This document shows positions 39,764 to 48,944 of a stretch of 64,000 bases of DNA, piece after piece. This stretch comes from Actinomadura viridilutea. GTDB taxonomy: Bacteria; Actinomycetota; Actinomycetes; Streptosporangiales; Streptosporangiaceae. The DNA lies in assembly GCA_003001795.1 (NCBI GenBank), contig PVNI01000008.1:62001-126000 (forward strand). Direction: 5' to 3'. Position 1 is the first letter of the stretch. The number at the start of each line of letters is the position of its first letter. The notes under the pieces are model-generated. The model searched no databases. It was not told the DNA's origin and was given only the letters and a program-made list of their open reading frames with translations. Made by a program: the position numbers and the translations under genes.

Positions 39764-41169
39764 GAGGCGGCGCCGAGGACCGCGTCCAAGGCGGCGGCGA
39801 GGCGGCGGACGCCTTCGGCCAGCTCGGTCTCGGACGCGGCAGAGGCGTAGCTGAGCCGCAGGGACGGGCCGGACGGCTCGGCGGGGAAGAACGGCCGTCC
39901 GGCGCTGACGAGCACCCCGCCGCGCAGGGCAGCGTCGGCCAGCCCGACGTCGTTCACGCCGTCCGGCAGCCGCGCCCACAGGTGCATGCCGCCGGACGGC
40001 CGGGTGACCCGCAGGTCGGGCAGGTCGCGGGCGAGCGCGGCCAGCAGCGCGTCCCGCCGGGACTTCAGCGCGGCGCGGACGGCGCGCAGGTGGCGGGGCC
40101 AGCCCGGGGAGCTGACCAGTTCGAGCAGCGTCTCCTGGAGCGGGCGGGCCGGGAAGAAGTGCTCCACCACCTGGGTGGCGCGGATCCGCTCGGCGACCGG
40201 GCCGCGGGCGATGACGGCGCTGACCCGCAGGCTCGGCGCGGTCGCCTTGGTGAGCGAGGCGATGTGCACGACGCGGCCGTCGGCGTCCTGGGCGACCAGC
40301 GGCGGCGGCCCCGGTTCGATGCCCAGGTGCCGGGCGAAGTCGTCCTCGACCACGAACGCGCCCGCCGCCCGCGCCACCGCCAGCACCTGGGCGCGGCGCT
40401 CGGCGGCCAGCACCGCGCCGGTCGGGTTGTGGAAGGTCGGCTGGCAGTACAGCGCCCGGGCGCCGGTCATCGCGAACGCCTCGGCGAGCAGGTCGGGGCG
40501 CAGCCCGTCGGCGTCCACCGGGACCGGCACCGGGTGCAGCCCGCTCGCCCGCGCGACCGCGGTGGCGCCCACGTAGGTCGGCGACTCGACCAGCAGCGGC
40601 GCGCCCGGCGGCAGCAGCGCCCGCAGCACCGTCGCGATCGACTGCTGCCCGCCCGCGGTGATCAGCACGTCGCCGGGGGCGACGTCCCCGCCGACGGCGC
40701 GGGCGAACCAGGCGCGCAGCTGCGGCAGCCCGCCCAGCGGCGGCGCCTCCCAGGCGTCCGGGCGGCGCGCCGCGCGCGCCGCCGCCGCGGCGATCGCGCG
40801 CACCGGCTGCAGCGTCGGGTGCAGGTACCCGCCGCTGAGCGGCACCACGCCCTCCGGCGGGGCCTGCAGCAGCCACGCCACCCCGCCCGCCTCGATGGCG
40901 CGGTCCCCGAGCGCGACCGCCTGCCAGCCGTAATCGGCGGGCTCGGGCGCCTTGGCGGGGCGTTCGGCGACGTAGGTTCCGCTGCCCGGACGGGTGACCA
41001 CGACGCCCTCGGCGGCCAGCAGCGCCAGCGCGCGCGCCACCGTGACCGGGCTGACCTTGTGGCGTTCGACCAGGGCGCGGCTGGACGGCAGCCGGTCGCC
41101 GGGACGCAGCCGGCGCGCCTCGGCGCGCAGCGCGTCGGCCAGAGCGGCCACACTGCTATCCTTATGCAT
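39760..41169 (-). CDS. MocR-type GntR/aminotransferase regulator
   Basis: Transcription factor fusing a GntR winged helix (residues 1-70, DRLPSSRALVERHKVSPVTVARAL) to a class I aminotransferase-like domain that binds PLP. The PLP Lys is about 308 in SLTKATAPSLR. It has 469 residues, complete. Its ATG overlaps the start codon of the divergent EamA gene, which it very likely controls through the GATAGC boxes between and inside the two genes. Such regulators often sense amino acids or vitamin B6. Confidence 0.9.
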   Translation of the reverse strand: MHKDSSVAALADALRAEARRLRPGDRLPSSRALVERHKVSPVTVARALALLAAEGVVVTRPGSGTYVAERPAKAPEPADYGWQAVALGDRAIEAGGVAWLLQAPPEGVVPLSGGYLHPTLQPVRAIAAAAARAARRPDAWEAPPLGGLPQLRAWFARAVGGDVAPGDVLITAGGQQSIATVLRALLPPGAPLLVESPTYVGATAVARASGLHPVPVPVDADGLRPDLLAEAFAMTGARALYCQPTFHNPTGAVLAAERRAQVLAVARAAGAFVVEDDFARHLGIEPGPPPLVAQDADGRVVHIASLTKATAPSLRVSAVIARGPVAERIRATQVVEHFFPARPLQETLLELVSSPGWPRHLRAVRAALKSRRDALLAALARDLPDLRVTRPSGGMHLWARLPDGVNDVGLADAALRGGVLVSAGRPFFPAEPSGPSLRLSYASAASETELAEGVRRLAAALDAVLGAAS

Positions 41170-41209
41170 GAGAGATGACGATAGCGCTACTGCACCCGCG
41201 CCGATAGCG
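41155..41209. promoter_or_regulatory. Bidirectional promoter/operator with three GATAGC boxes
   Basis: Boxes: GCTATC (41155-41160), GATAGCG (41180-41186) and GATAGCG (41203-41209), spaced 25 and 23 bases, about two helical turns. TATCCT (41157-41162) is a -10 five bases before the EamA ATG, and TATCGT (minus, 41183-41178) a -10 eight bases before the MocR ATG. The first two boxes overlap these -10s. Confidence 0.55.
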
Positions 41210-42142
41210 TTGCACGGCCTCGGGCTGGCCGGGCTCGGCGTGCTGAGCTACTCGTTCACCTTCCCCGCCACCGCGTTCGCGCTGGAAGGGCTCCACCCGT
41301 ACCTCATCGGCGTCGGACGCTCCGCCGTGGCGGCCGTCCTCGCCGCGCTCGTCCTGCTGGCGGTGCGCGCCCGTCCGCCCCGCCGCGGCCAGGTGCCCGC
41401 TCTGGCGGCGGTCGGCGGCGGAGTGATCTTCGGTTTCCCGGTGCTCAGCACCCTGGCCCTGGACCACGGCGCCTCGTCCGCGCACGCCGCCGTCGTGGTC
41501 GGCCTGCTGCCCGCCGCCACCGCCGTGGTCGCGGTGCTGCGCGCGGGGGAGCGACCCTCCCTGGCGTTCTGGCTGGCCTGCGGCGCCGGCGCCCTCTGCG
41601 TGACCGGCTTCGCGCTCGTCCGCGGCGCGGGCCGCTTCACCCCCGCCGACCTGCTGCTGTTCGGCGCGCTGGTCGCCGGCGCCGTCGGCTACGCCGAGGG
41701 CGGGCGGCTGGCCCGCGACATGGCGGGATGGCGGGTGATCTCCTGGGCCACGGTGCTCAGCGCCCCGATCAGCGTCCCGGTCACCGCGTACCTCCTCGTC
41801 ACCACGCACCTCCAGTGGACGGTCCGCACCGCCAGCGGCTTCGGGTACGTGGCCCTGTTCTCCGCCTACCTGGGGTTCTTCGCCTGGTACGAGGGCCTGG
41901 CCCGGGCCGGCATCGCCCGCGCCAGCCAGGTGCAGCTCGCCCAGCCCGTCCTGACCGTCCTGTGGTCGGGCCTCCTCCTCGGCGAGCTGATCGACGCGTC
42001 GACCCTGCTGACCGCGGTCGCCGTCCTGGTCTGCGTGGCCCTCACCCAGCGCGCCCGCGTCGGCCCCGGACGCCCGTCAGGCCGCACCGTCGCCCCGCGC
42101 GATGACCTGCGCAACGAGAGGCCGAGCGTCACCTCACGGTGA
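41168..42142 (+). CDS. EamA/DMT-family transporter
   Basis: A 324-residue membrane protein with ten predicted helices in two EamA repeats (helices from about residue 13 to 298; repeat 2 begins near LLLFGALVAGAVGYAEGGRLA). Members export or import amino acids and small metabolites. Its start codon ATG (41168-41170) overlaps that of the divergent MocR gene (41167-41169). MocR/EamA pairs are common, so this is the likely target. The tail after residue 300 is hydrophilic. Confidence 0.87.
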   Translation: MRDDDSATAPAPIALHGLGLAGLGVLSYSFTFPATAFALEGLHPYLIGVGRSAVAAVLAALVLLAVRARPPRRGQVPALAAVGGGVIFGFPVLSTLALDHGASSAHAAVVVGLLPAATAVVAVLRAGERPSLAFWLACGAGALCVTGFALVRGAGRFTPADLLLFGALVAGAVGYAEGGRLARDMAGWRVISWATVLSAPISVPVTAYLLVTTHLQWTVRTASGFGYVALFSAYLGFFAWYEGLARAGIARASQVQLAQPVLTVLWSGLLLGELIDASTLLTAVAVLVCVALTQRARVGPGRPSGRTVAPRDDLRNERPSVTSR

Positions 42143-42643
42143 CCGCACCCGGCCTGAAGGGCTGGGGATGCAGCCCGTGTCGAATCGTCCGGCACGTTCG
42201 GAGGCGACGCCCACCGGGGTCGGGAGGCGGGGCGACGCCGCGCAGGCGCCGTCCAAGGGGGCGATCCGATCGAGACGGACCCTTTGACCGAGCCGGGGGC
42301 CGGTCGAAGGGCGTTCGCCGCATTCGGTGCGCTTTGGAGCACTTCGGCGGCCGCGCTACCGTGTGGGGCGGCGTTCCGACATACCGGCTGATCAGGGGCG
42401 GGGTCGAGGACCCGACCGGCGCGCCGCGGGGTCGGGGTCTGCGCCGAGAGGACGACCGGGAGCGGGCCGTCGTCGGGCGAGTCGGCCGCCGGCCGTCGAA
42501 GATCTTGGCGGCTGGGACGGCGCGCTTCATGTTCCAGAACGTACGTCTTCACCAGTTCACGACGGTCGCCGCCGAGCGGCGGCGTCGGGCCGGATCGGCA
42601 CCGAGCGCACGGCGGAGCGAAGGGAATCGGGGGAGCAGGGCCG
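42143..42643. other. Gene-free spacer with a good promoter
   Basis: Five hundred bases without a supportable gene. It holds the promoter listed next; the stretch from the promoter to 42643 would be a long leader or a small RNA. No terminator is evident after the EamA gene. Confidence 0.4.
42334..42362 (+). promoter_or_regulatory. Promoter TTGGAG-N17-TACCGT
   Basis: -35 at 42334-42339 and -10 at 42357-42362 with exact 17-base spacing, the clearest sigma-70-type promoter in the window. It points to the small protein gene at 42644, leaving about 275 bases of leader. Confidence 0.55.
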
Positions 42644-42853
42644 ATGGGTGTTCAGCGGGCCGGAGGGCGGGACGGCGACCGCCTCAGCGAGTTGTCGGCC
42701 GAGTTCGCCGAGTGGCGGATCGGCAGGGGCGGGTCCGGGCACTGGTGGGCGGTCCGGGGCAACCGGCTCGTCCGGACCCCGGACGTGGAGGAGCTGCGCG
42801 CCCGGCTGCGGGAGCTCGGCGCCGCGATCGACCATGAGAACGGACAAATTTGA
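42644..42853 (+). CDS. Small hypothetical protein, 69 aa
   Basis: A 69-residue protein: LSAEFAEWRIGRGG, then HWWAVRGNRLVRTPDVEELRARLRELG. This Trp-rich pattern recalls the tiny companion proteins found next to HTH/DUF397 genes in actinomycetes, but no such neighbour is present. ATG follows GGGGAGCAGGG. Codon use looks genuine (strong third-position GC). Function unknown. Confidence 0.6.
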   Translation: MGVQRAGGRDGDRLSELSAEFAEWRIGRGGSGHWWAVRGNRLVRTPDVEELRARLRELGAAIDHENGQI

Positions 42854-42965
42854 CGAAGCTCGCAACGGTCGCGCCAGATGAGTCATCCGTGTTATCCGAT
42901 CGAGTCCGGATAGTGGCCTGACTGGACCCGTATCACGTAAATCGCGTGCAAACATGTGCTTCAGA

Positions 42966-43009
42966 GAAGCCGTCGCCACGCGTACCCCCGAGCGTGTGGC
43001 GACGGCTTC
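42966..43009 (+). terminator. Long hairpin upstream of dapA
   Basis: gaagccgtcgccac (42966-42979) pairs perfectly with gtggcgacggcttc (42996-43009), with further wobble pairs inwards. It may end transcription coming from the 69-aa gene. The 330-base gap around it (42854-43183) has no other gene. Confidence 0.6.
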
Positions 43010-43015
43010 GTCCAC

Positions 43016-43057
43016 GTTCTGAGGCCGTCGTTCTGAGGCCGTCGTTCTGAGGCCGTC
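43016..43057. repeat. Three perfect 14-bp tandem repeats
   Basis: gttctgaggccgtc three times (43016-43029, 43030-43043, 43044-43057), directly after the hairpin and before dapA. Confidence 0.85.
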
Positions 43058-43170
43058 GGCGGCGCGGCCGCGCGCCCGCGGGCGCCGCGCGGCGCCGTGT
43101 CCGAAAGTCCCCGGTCGATCCCGCTTGCCAGCGAAGGGACCTGCGGGTCCACGGGGGTCCGCCGTAGCGG

Positions 43171-43186
43171 TACCGTTCGTTGCATG
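43171..43186 (+). promoter_or_regulatory. Leaderless-type -10 of dapA (TACCGT-N7-ATG)
   Basis: TACCGT at 43171-43176 lies seven bases before the ATG with no ribosome site between, the spacing expected if transcription starts at or next to the A of ATG. Confidence 0.5.
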
Positions 43187-44119
43187 GCACCCAGCACAAC
43201 GAGTGACGCACCGTTCGGGCGGCTGCTGACCGCGATGGTCACCCCCTTCCTGCCCGACGGCCGCGTCGACTACGACGGAGCCGCCCGGCTGGCGGCCCAT
43301 CTGGTCGACGAGCAGCGCTGCGACGGTCTGGTCGTCAACGGCACGACCGGCGAATCGCCCACCACCGGCGATGCCGAGAAACAGCAACTGGTACGCACCG
43401 TGGTGGAGGCGGTCGGCGACCGCGCCGTGGTCGTCGCCGGTGCCGGGACCAACGACACCGCGCACAGCGTCGAGCTGGCCCGCCAGGCCGAGGAGGCCGG
43501 GGCCCACGGACTGCTGGTGGTCACGCCGTACTACAACAAGCCGCCGCAGGAGGGCCTGCTGCGGCACTTCACCGAGGTGGCCGACGCCACCGACCTGCCG
43601 GTGATGCTGTACGACATCCCGGGCCGCACCGGGGTGCCGATCCACACCGACACCCTGCTGCGCCTCGCCGAGCACCCGCGCATCCTGGCGGTCAAGGACG
43701 CCAAGGGCGACCTGTTCGCCGGGTCGCAGGTGATGGCCCGCACCTCGTTGGTGTTCTACTCCGGCGACGACGCCCTCAACCTGCCCTGGCTCGCGGTGGG
43801 CGCCGTCGGGTTCGTCAGCGTGATCGGCCACGTGGCGGGCGCCGATCTGCATGAGATGATCGAGGCCTACCGGGCCGGGGACCGGGAGCGGGCGCTGGCG
43901 ATCCACCGCCGGCTGCTGCCCGTCGTCACCGCGATCATGACCCGTACGCAGGGCGCCATCGCCGTCAAGGCCGCGCTCAACCTGCTGGGCCTGCCCGGCG
44001 GCACCGTCCGCGCGCCGCTGGTGGACGCCTCGCCCGAGTTCGCGGCGCGCCTGCGGGAAGACCTGATGATTGGGGGAGTCAAAGTGCCGGAAGCCAGCGT
44101 TCCGGAGGTCGATGCGTGA
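43184..44119 (+). CDS. dapA: 4-hydroxy-tetrahydrodipicolinate synthase
   Basis: Condenses pyruvate with aspartate semialdehyde in lysine/diaminopimelate synthesis. NGTTGESPT, YYNKPPQEGL, YDIPGRTGV and the Schiff-base Lys171 in LAVKDAKGDL are all present. It has 311 residues. The ATG at 43184 gives the normal N-terminus; its promoter looks leaderless. RNase J follows by GTGA overlap, a conserved actinobacterial pairing. Confidence 0.96.
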   Translation: MAPSTTSDAPFGRLLTAMVTPFLPDGRVDYDGAARLAAHLVDEQRCDGLVVNGTTGESPTTGDAEKQQLVRTVVEAVGDRAVVVAGAGTNDTAHSVELARQAEEAGAHGLLVVTPYYNKPPQEGLLRHFTEVADATDLPVMLYDIPGRTGVPIHTDTLLRLAEHPRILAVKDAKGDLFAGSQVMARTSLVFYSGDDALNLPWLAVGAVGFVSVIGHVAGADLHEMIEAYRAGDRERALAIHRRLLPVVTAIMTRTQGAIAVKAALNLLGLPGGTVRAPLVDASPEFAARLREDLMIGGVKVPEASVPEVDA

Positions 44120-45801
44120 GCCATCCGCACCCGGATCTGGCGCCGCCCCCGCCGTTGGCGGAGGGCGGGCTGCGTGTCGTCGCGCTCGGCGGGCTGGGCG
44201 AGATCGGCCGCAACATGACCGTCTTCGAGCACGACGGCCGGCTGCTGGTGGTCGACTGCGGCGTGCTGTTCCCGGAGACCGAGCAGCCGGGCGTCGACCT
44301 GATCCTGCCGGACTTCGAGTACATCCGCGGGCGGCTGGACGCGATCGACGCGCTCATCCTGACGCACGGCCATGAGGACCACATCGGCGCGGTCCCCTAC
44401 CTGCTGCGCGAGCGGCCCGACATCCCCGTCGTCGGGTCGCGGCTGACGCTGGCGCTGCTGCAGGCCAAGCTCGCCGAGCACCGGATCAAGACCGTGCCGG
44501 TCGAGGTGGCGGAGGGCGACCGCCGCTCGTTCGGCCCCTTCGACTGCGAGTTCCTCGCCGTCAACCACTCCATCCCGGACGCGCTCGCCGTCGCGGTGCG
44601 CACCGCCGCCGGGCTGGTGCTGCACACCGGCGACTTCAAGATGGACCAGCTGCCGCTGGACGGGCGGCTGACCGACCTGCCGGGGTTCGCCCGGCTGGGC
44701 GCCGAGGGCATCGACCTGCTGATGTCGGACTCCACCAACGCCGAGGTCCCGGGGTTCGTCACCAGCGAGCGCAACATCGGCCCGGTGATCGACGACGTGT
44801 TCCGCACCGCGCAGGAGCGGATCATCGTGGCGTGCTTCGCCTCGCACGTGCACCGGGTGCAGCAGGTGCTGGACGCCGCGGTCGCCAACGGCCGCAAGGT
44901 GTGCTTCATCGGCCGGTCCATGGTGCGCAACATGGGCGTGGCGCGCGAGCTCGGGTACCTCACCGTGCCCGACGAGATCATGGTGGAGCAGAAGGAGATC
45001 GACAACGTGCCGCCCGACCGGCTGGTGCTGGTGTGCACCGGCTCGCAGGGCGAGCCGATGTCGGCGCTGTCGCGGATGGCCAACCGCGACCACCAGATCC
45101 GCGTCACCGAGCGCGACACGGTGGTGCTCGCGTCCTCGCTGATCCCCGGCAACGAGGAGTCGGTCAACCGGGTCATCAACGGGCTGACCCGGTGGGGCGC
45201 CCGCGTGGTGCACAAGGGCAACGCGCTGGTGCACGTGTCCGGCCACTCCTCGGCGGGCGAGCTGCTGTACGTGCTCAACGTCACCAAGCCCAGCAACTTC
45301 ATGCCGATCCACGGCGAGTGGCGGCACCTGCGGGCGCACGCCAAGCTGGCGTCGCTGACCGGCGTGCCGGACGAGAACATCGTCATCGCCGAGGACGGCG
45401 TGGTGGTGGACCTGGTGGACGGCAAGGCCCGGATCGTCGGCGCGGTGCCCGCCGGCTACGTGTACGTGGACGGGCTGTCGGTGGGCGAGGTCACCGAGAC
45501 GTCGCTGAAGGACCGGCGGATCCTCGGCGAGGAGGGGTTCGTCTCCATCGTGGTGGCGGTCGACTCCACCTCGGGCAAGCTGCTGGCCGGGCCGGAGATC
45601 CACGCGCGCGGCGCGGGCATCGTCGACGAGGACTTCGACGAGGTGCTCGACCGCATCGAGGCGGTGCTGCGGGACGCGGCCGCCGACGGCGTCAACGACT
45701 CCCACCAGCTCAGCCAGCTCATCCGCCGCACGGTCGGCAAATGGGTCAACGAGACCTACCGGCGCCGCCCGATGATCGTCCCGGTGGTCGTCGAGGTCTG
45801 A
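44116..45801 (+). CDS. rnj: Ribonuclease J
   Basis: Metallo-beta-lactamase fold ribonuclease with endo and 5'-3' exo activity. Zinc motif HGHEDH at residues 84-89, then beta-CASP signatures (GSQGEPMSAL, HVSGHSSAGEL) and a C-terminal domain ending PMIVPVVVEV. It has 561 residues. GTG overlaps the dapA stop. RNase J and PNPase are both in this window. Confidence 0.96.
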   Translation: MSHPHPDLAPPPPLAEGGLRVVALGGLGEIGRNMTVFEHDGRLLVVDCGVLFPETEQPGVDLILPDFEYIRGRLDAIDALILTHGHEDHIGAVPYLLRERPDIPVVGSRLTLALLQAKLAEHRIKTVPVEVAEGDRRSFGPFDCEFLAVNHSIPDALAVAVRTAAGLVLHTGDFKMDQLPLDGRLTDLPGFARLGAEGIDLLMSDSTNAEVPGFVTSERNIGPVIDDVFRTAQERIIVACFASHVHRVQQVLDAAVANGRKVCFIGRSMVRNMGVARELGYLTVPDEIMVEQKEIDNVPPDRLVLVCTGSQGEPMSALSRMANRDHQIRVTERDTVVLASSLIPGNEESVNRVINGLTRWGARVVHKGNALVHVSGHSSAGELLYVLNVTKPSNFMPIHGEWRHLRAHAKLASLTGVPDENIVIAEDGVVVDLVDGKARIVGAVPAGYVYVDGLSVGEVTETSLKDRRILGEEGFVSIVVAVDSTSGKLLAGPEIHARGAGIVDEDFDEVLDRIEAVLRDAAADGVNDSHQLSQLIRRTVGKWVNETYRRRPMIVPVVVEV

Positions 45802-45913
45802 CCGGGCCTCGCCCGACCGGGCGTCTGCCCGGCGCTGCCCCTGCGCGTGACCGCTGGGCCTGACGATGCAACACGCCGCCCGCGGAATCTGCGGAACGCG
45901 TGTGGTCCTTGGT

Positions 45914-45929
45914 TAGTCTCATCATCATG
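45914..45929 (+). promoter_or_regulatory. Leaderless-type -10 of ftsK (TAGTCT-N7-ATG)
   Basis: TAGTCT at 45914-45919, seven bases before ATG 45927; no Shine-Dalgarno sequence between. Confidence 0.45.
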
Positions 45930-48614
45930 GCCACACGTGCGTCCGGGGGAGCGAGGGGGGCTGCTGGGCGTGGTCGAGCGGCCTCGGGGTCGTCGCGCAC
46001 CCGGTCGGCCGCGGCGCGCAGACCCTCCGGTTCACCGGCTCCGCGCAAGCGCCCGGGCGGCGGCGCCAAGGGCGGCGGCGGCCGCGGGCCGGCGAGGCGC
46101 CCCCCGCAGAGGCCCGATCCGATCCCGCAGCTGTTCATCGGTCTTTTCAAACTGCTGTTCAAGCTTTACCACCTGCTGGCGGTCGCGGTCGGGTCGGTGT
46201 TCCGCGCGTACGGGCGCGGGGCCAGGGAGCTGGACGCCGAGCACCAGCGCGACGGGCTGGGACTGGCGCTGCTGGGCGGCGCCATCGTGCTCGCCTCGGT
46301 CACGTGGTGGCGGCCCGACGGCGTGGTGACCCGGGCCCTGGAGCAGGTGGTGCGCGGCGGGCTCGGCGTGGTGTGCATGGGCCTGCCGGTGCTTCTGGCG
46401 GTGCTGGCGTGGCGCGTGCTGCGCCACCCCGAGCACAACGACGAGAACCCGCGCATCGTCATCGGCATGACGGCGCTGGGCGTCGGGCTGCTCGGCATCC
46501 TGCACATCGCCGCGGGCGCCCCGTCCCCGGCCGACGACATGGCGGGCGTGCGGGAGGCGGGCGGCGTCGTCGGGTGGCTGGCCGCCGCGCCGCTGCGGGC
46601 CGCGCTCAGCGGCTGGGTGGCGGTGCCGCTGCTGCTCCTGCTGTCGGCGTTCGGCCTGCTGGTGGTCACGGCCACGCCGATCAACCGGGTGCCCGAGCGG
46701 CTGCGCGACCTGTGGGCGGTGGCGACGCTGCAGGGGCGTCCGGCGCGTCCCCGCCGGCGTCCCCCGGCCGAGGACGACCCCGGCGCGGACGACGAGGAGC
46801 GGCCGAAGGCGTCCAAGCCCGGGCGCCGCCGCCGCAAGCCGTCCCCGGGCGACGACGAGCTCGAGGTCGGCGAGCACTCCAAGCCCTACGACACCCCGGT
46901 CCTCGAGGACGCGCCGCGCAAGACCGCGTCGCCGCGCGACCTGGCCGACGACCTGTTCGCCCCGGACCCCTTCGCCCCGTCGGCGTCCGCGCCCTCGTCC
47001 GCGCCCTCGCCCGCGGCCGTCCCCGCCCCCCGGCCGGACCCCGAGACGGTGGTCGCCGAGCCGGCGCCCGAGCCCGCGACGGTCGAGGTGCCGGATCCGA
47101 CGCCGGCGCCGCGCCGCGCCGAGCAGCTGCCGCTGTCGTCGTCCGGGGAGATCTACGAGCTGCCCGACCCGTCGCTGCTGCGGCCCGGCACCGCGGCCAA
47201 GCCGCGCACCAAGGCCAACGACATGGTGGTGCAGGCGCTCACCGAGGTGCTGGAGCAGTTCGACATCGACGCGCAGGTCACCGGGTTCACCCGCGGGCCG
47301 ACGATCACGCGGTACGAGATCGAGCTGGGCCCGGCGGTGAAGGTGGAGAAGGTCACCGCGCTGACCAAGAACATCGCCTACGCGGTCAAGAGCGCGGACG
47401 TGCGGATCATCTCCCCGATCCCCGGCAAGTCCGCGATCGGCGTCGAGATCCCCAACGTCGACAAGGACATCGTCAGCCTGGGCGACGTGCTGCGCTCGCC
47501 CGCCGCCGTCAACGAGCACCACCCGATGATCGTGGGGCTGGGCAAGGACGTCGAGGGCCGCACGGTGGTGGCGAACCTGGCGAAGATGCCCCACATCCTC
47601 ATCGCGGGCGCCACCGGCGCCGGAAAGTCGACCTGCATCAACGGGCTGATCACGTCGATTCTGATGCGGGCGACGCCGGACGAGGTGCGGATGATCCTGG
47701 TCGACCCCAAGCGGGTCGAGCTGACCATGTACCAGGGGATCCCGCACCTGATCACCCCGATCATCACCAACCCCAAGAAGGCCGCCGAGGCGCTGGAGTG
47801 GGTGGTCGGGGAGATGGACCGCCGCTACGACGACCTGGCCGCGTCCGGGTTCCGGCACATCGACGACTTCAACAAGGCGGTGCGGGCCGGACGGCTCACC
47901 GCGCCGCCCGGCAGCGAGCGCGTCTACCAGCCCTACCCGTACCTGCTGGTGATCGTGGACGAGCTGGCCGACCTGATGATGGTGGCGCCGCGCGACGTCG
48001 AGGACTCCATCGTCCGCATCACCCAGCTGGCCCGCGCCGCCGGGATCCACCTGGTGCTGGCCACCCAGCGGCCCAGCGTGGACGTGGTGACCGGCCTGAT
48101 CAAGGCGAACGTGCCGTCGCGGCTGGCGTTCGCCACCTCCTCGCTGTCCGACAGCCGGGTCATCCTCGACCAGCCGGGCGCGGAGAAGCTGGTCGGCCAG
48201 GGCGACGCGCTGTTCCTGCCGATGGGCGCCAGCAAGCCCATGCGGATCCAGAACGCCTTCGTCTCCGAAAAGGAGATCCACGCGGTCGTCGACCACTGCA
48301 AGAAGCAGATGGAGCCGTCCTACCGCGAGGACGTCACCGAGGCGGCGGGCCCGAAAAAGCAGATCGACGAGGACATCGGCGACGACATGGACCTGCTGCT
48401 GCAGGCCGTCGAACTGGTCGTCAGCACGCAGTTCGGGTCGACGTCGATGCTGCAGCGCAAGCTGCGCGTCGGATTCGCCAAGGCGGGACGGCTCATGGAC
48501 CTGATGGAAAGCCGCGGCATCGTCGGTCCCAGCGAAGGGTCAAAGGCCCGCGACGTTCTCACCAAACCGGACGAACTGCCCGAAGTGCTGGCGAAACTGC
48601 GCGGTGAATCCTGA
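45927..48614 (+). CDS. ftsK: DNA translocase FtsK/SpoIIIE
   Basis: Pumps DNA through the division or sporulation septum. A basic N-terminus (residues 1-60) precedes four membrane helices (about 108-260) and a Pro-rich linker. The motor has Walker A GATGAGKST and Walker B LLVIVDELADLM. The C-terminal gamma winged helix (VVSTQFGSTSMLQRKLRVGFAKAGRLMDLME) reads DNA polarity sequences. It is 895 residues and complete. Confidence 0.95.
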   Translation: MATRASGGARGAAGRGRAASGSSRTRSAAARRPSGSPAPRKRPGGGAKGGGGRGPARRPPQRPDPIPQLFIGLFKLLFKLYHLLAVAVGSVFRAYGRGARELDAEHQRDGLGLALLGGAIVLASVTWWRPDGVVTRALEQVVRGGLGVVCMGLPVLLAVLAWRVLRHPEHNDENPRIVIGMTALGVGLLGILHIAAGAPSPADDMAGVREAGGVVGWLAAAPLRAALSGWVAVPLLLLLSAFGLLVVTATPINRVPERLRDLWAVATLQGRPARPRRRPPAEDDPGADDEERPKASKPGRRRRKPSPGDDELEVGEHSKPYDTPVLEDAPRKTASPRDLADDLFAPDPFAPSASAPSSAPSPAAVPAPRPDPETVVAEPAPEPATVEVPDPTPAPRRAEQLPLSSSGEIYELPDPSLLRPGTAAKPRTKANDMVVQALTEVLEQFDIDAQVTGFTRGPTITRYEIELGPAVKVEKVTALTKNIAYAVKSADVRIISPIPGKSAIGVEIPNVDKDIVSLGDVLRSPAAVNEHHPMIVGLGKDVEGRTVVANLAKMPHILIAGATGAGKSTCINGLITSILMRATPDEVRMILVDPKRVELTMYQGIPHLITPIITNPKKAAEALEWVVGEMDRRYDDLAASGFRHIDDFNKAVRAGRLTAPPGSERVYQPYPYLLVIVDELADLMMVAPRDVEDSIVRITQLARAAGIHLVLATQRPSVDVVTGLIKANVPSRLAFATSSLSDSRVILDQPGAEKLVGQGDALFLPMGASKPMRIQNAFVSEKEIHAVVDHCKKQMEPSYREDVTEAAGPKKQIDEDIGDDMDLLLQAVELVVSTQFGSTSMLQRKLRVGFAKAGRLMDLMESRGIVGPSEGSKARDVLTKPDELPEVLAKLRGES

Positions 48615-48664
48615 CCGCCGCGGATCCCGGACGACACCCGCCGGCGGCCGCGGGAGCGCGCAGA

Positions 48665-48688
48665 CGATCGCCCCGCCCCGGGCGGTCG
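48665..48688 (+). terminator. Hairpin after ftsK
   Basis: cgatcgccc/gggcggtcg (48665-48673, 48680-48688, one wobble pair) about 50 bases past the stop. The rest of the 330-base gap to 48944 holds a TAGACT (48886-48891) that may be the -10 of the next gene. Confidence 0.45.
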
Positions 48689-48944
48689 CGGCCGTTTATG
48701 ATCACCATCCGTGTCCGCGATGATCCGCCGTGCGATCACCGCCGCGCACGGGCATGATCTTCGATGGGCGGGGGAGCGCCGCGACGACGCCTTCGATTCG
48801 GGCGCCCCATCGGCATGGCGGATTGATGCGAAATCTTGCCCAGTTTCGAACGTGTTGCCTGTCGCTCAGCGGGCATTGCGATTTCTAGACTGGTGTCACA
48901 GGAGTGTGGACACGGTCCATGGCGCGCTCTGAGGGAGGCCCGGC

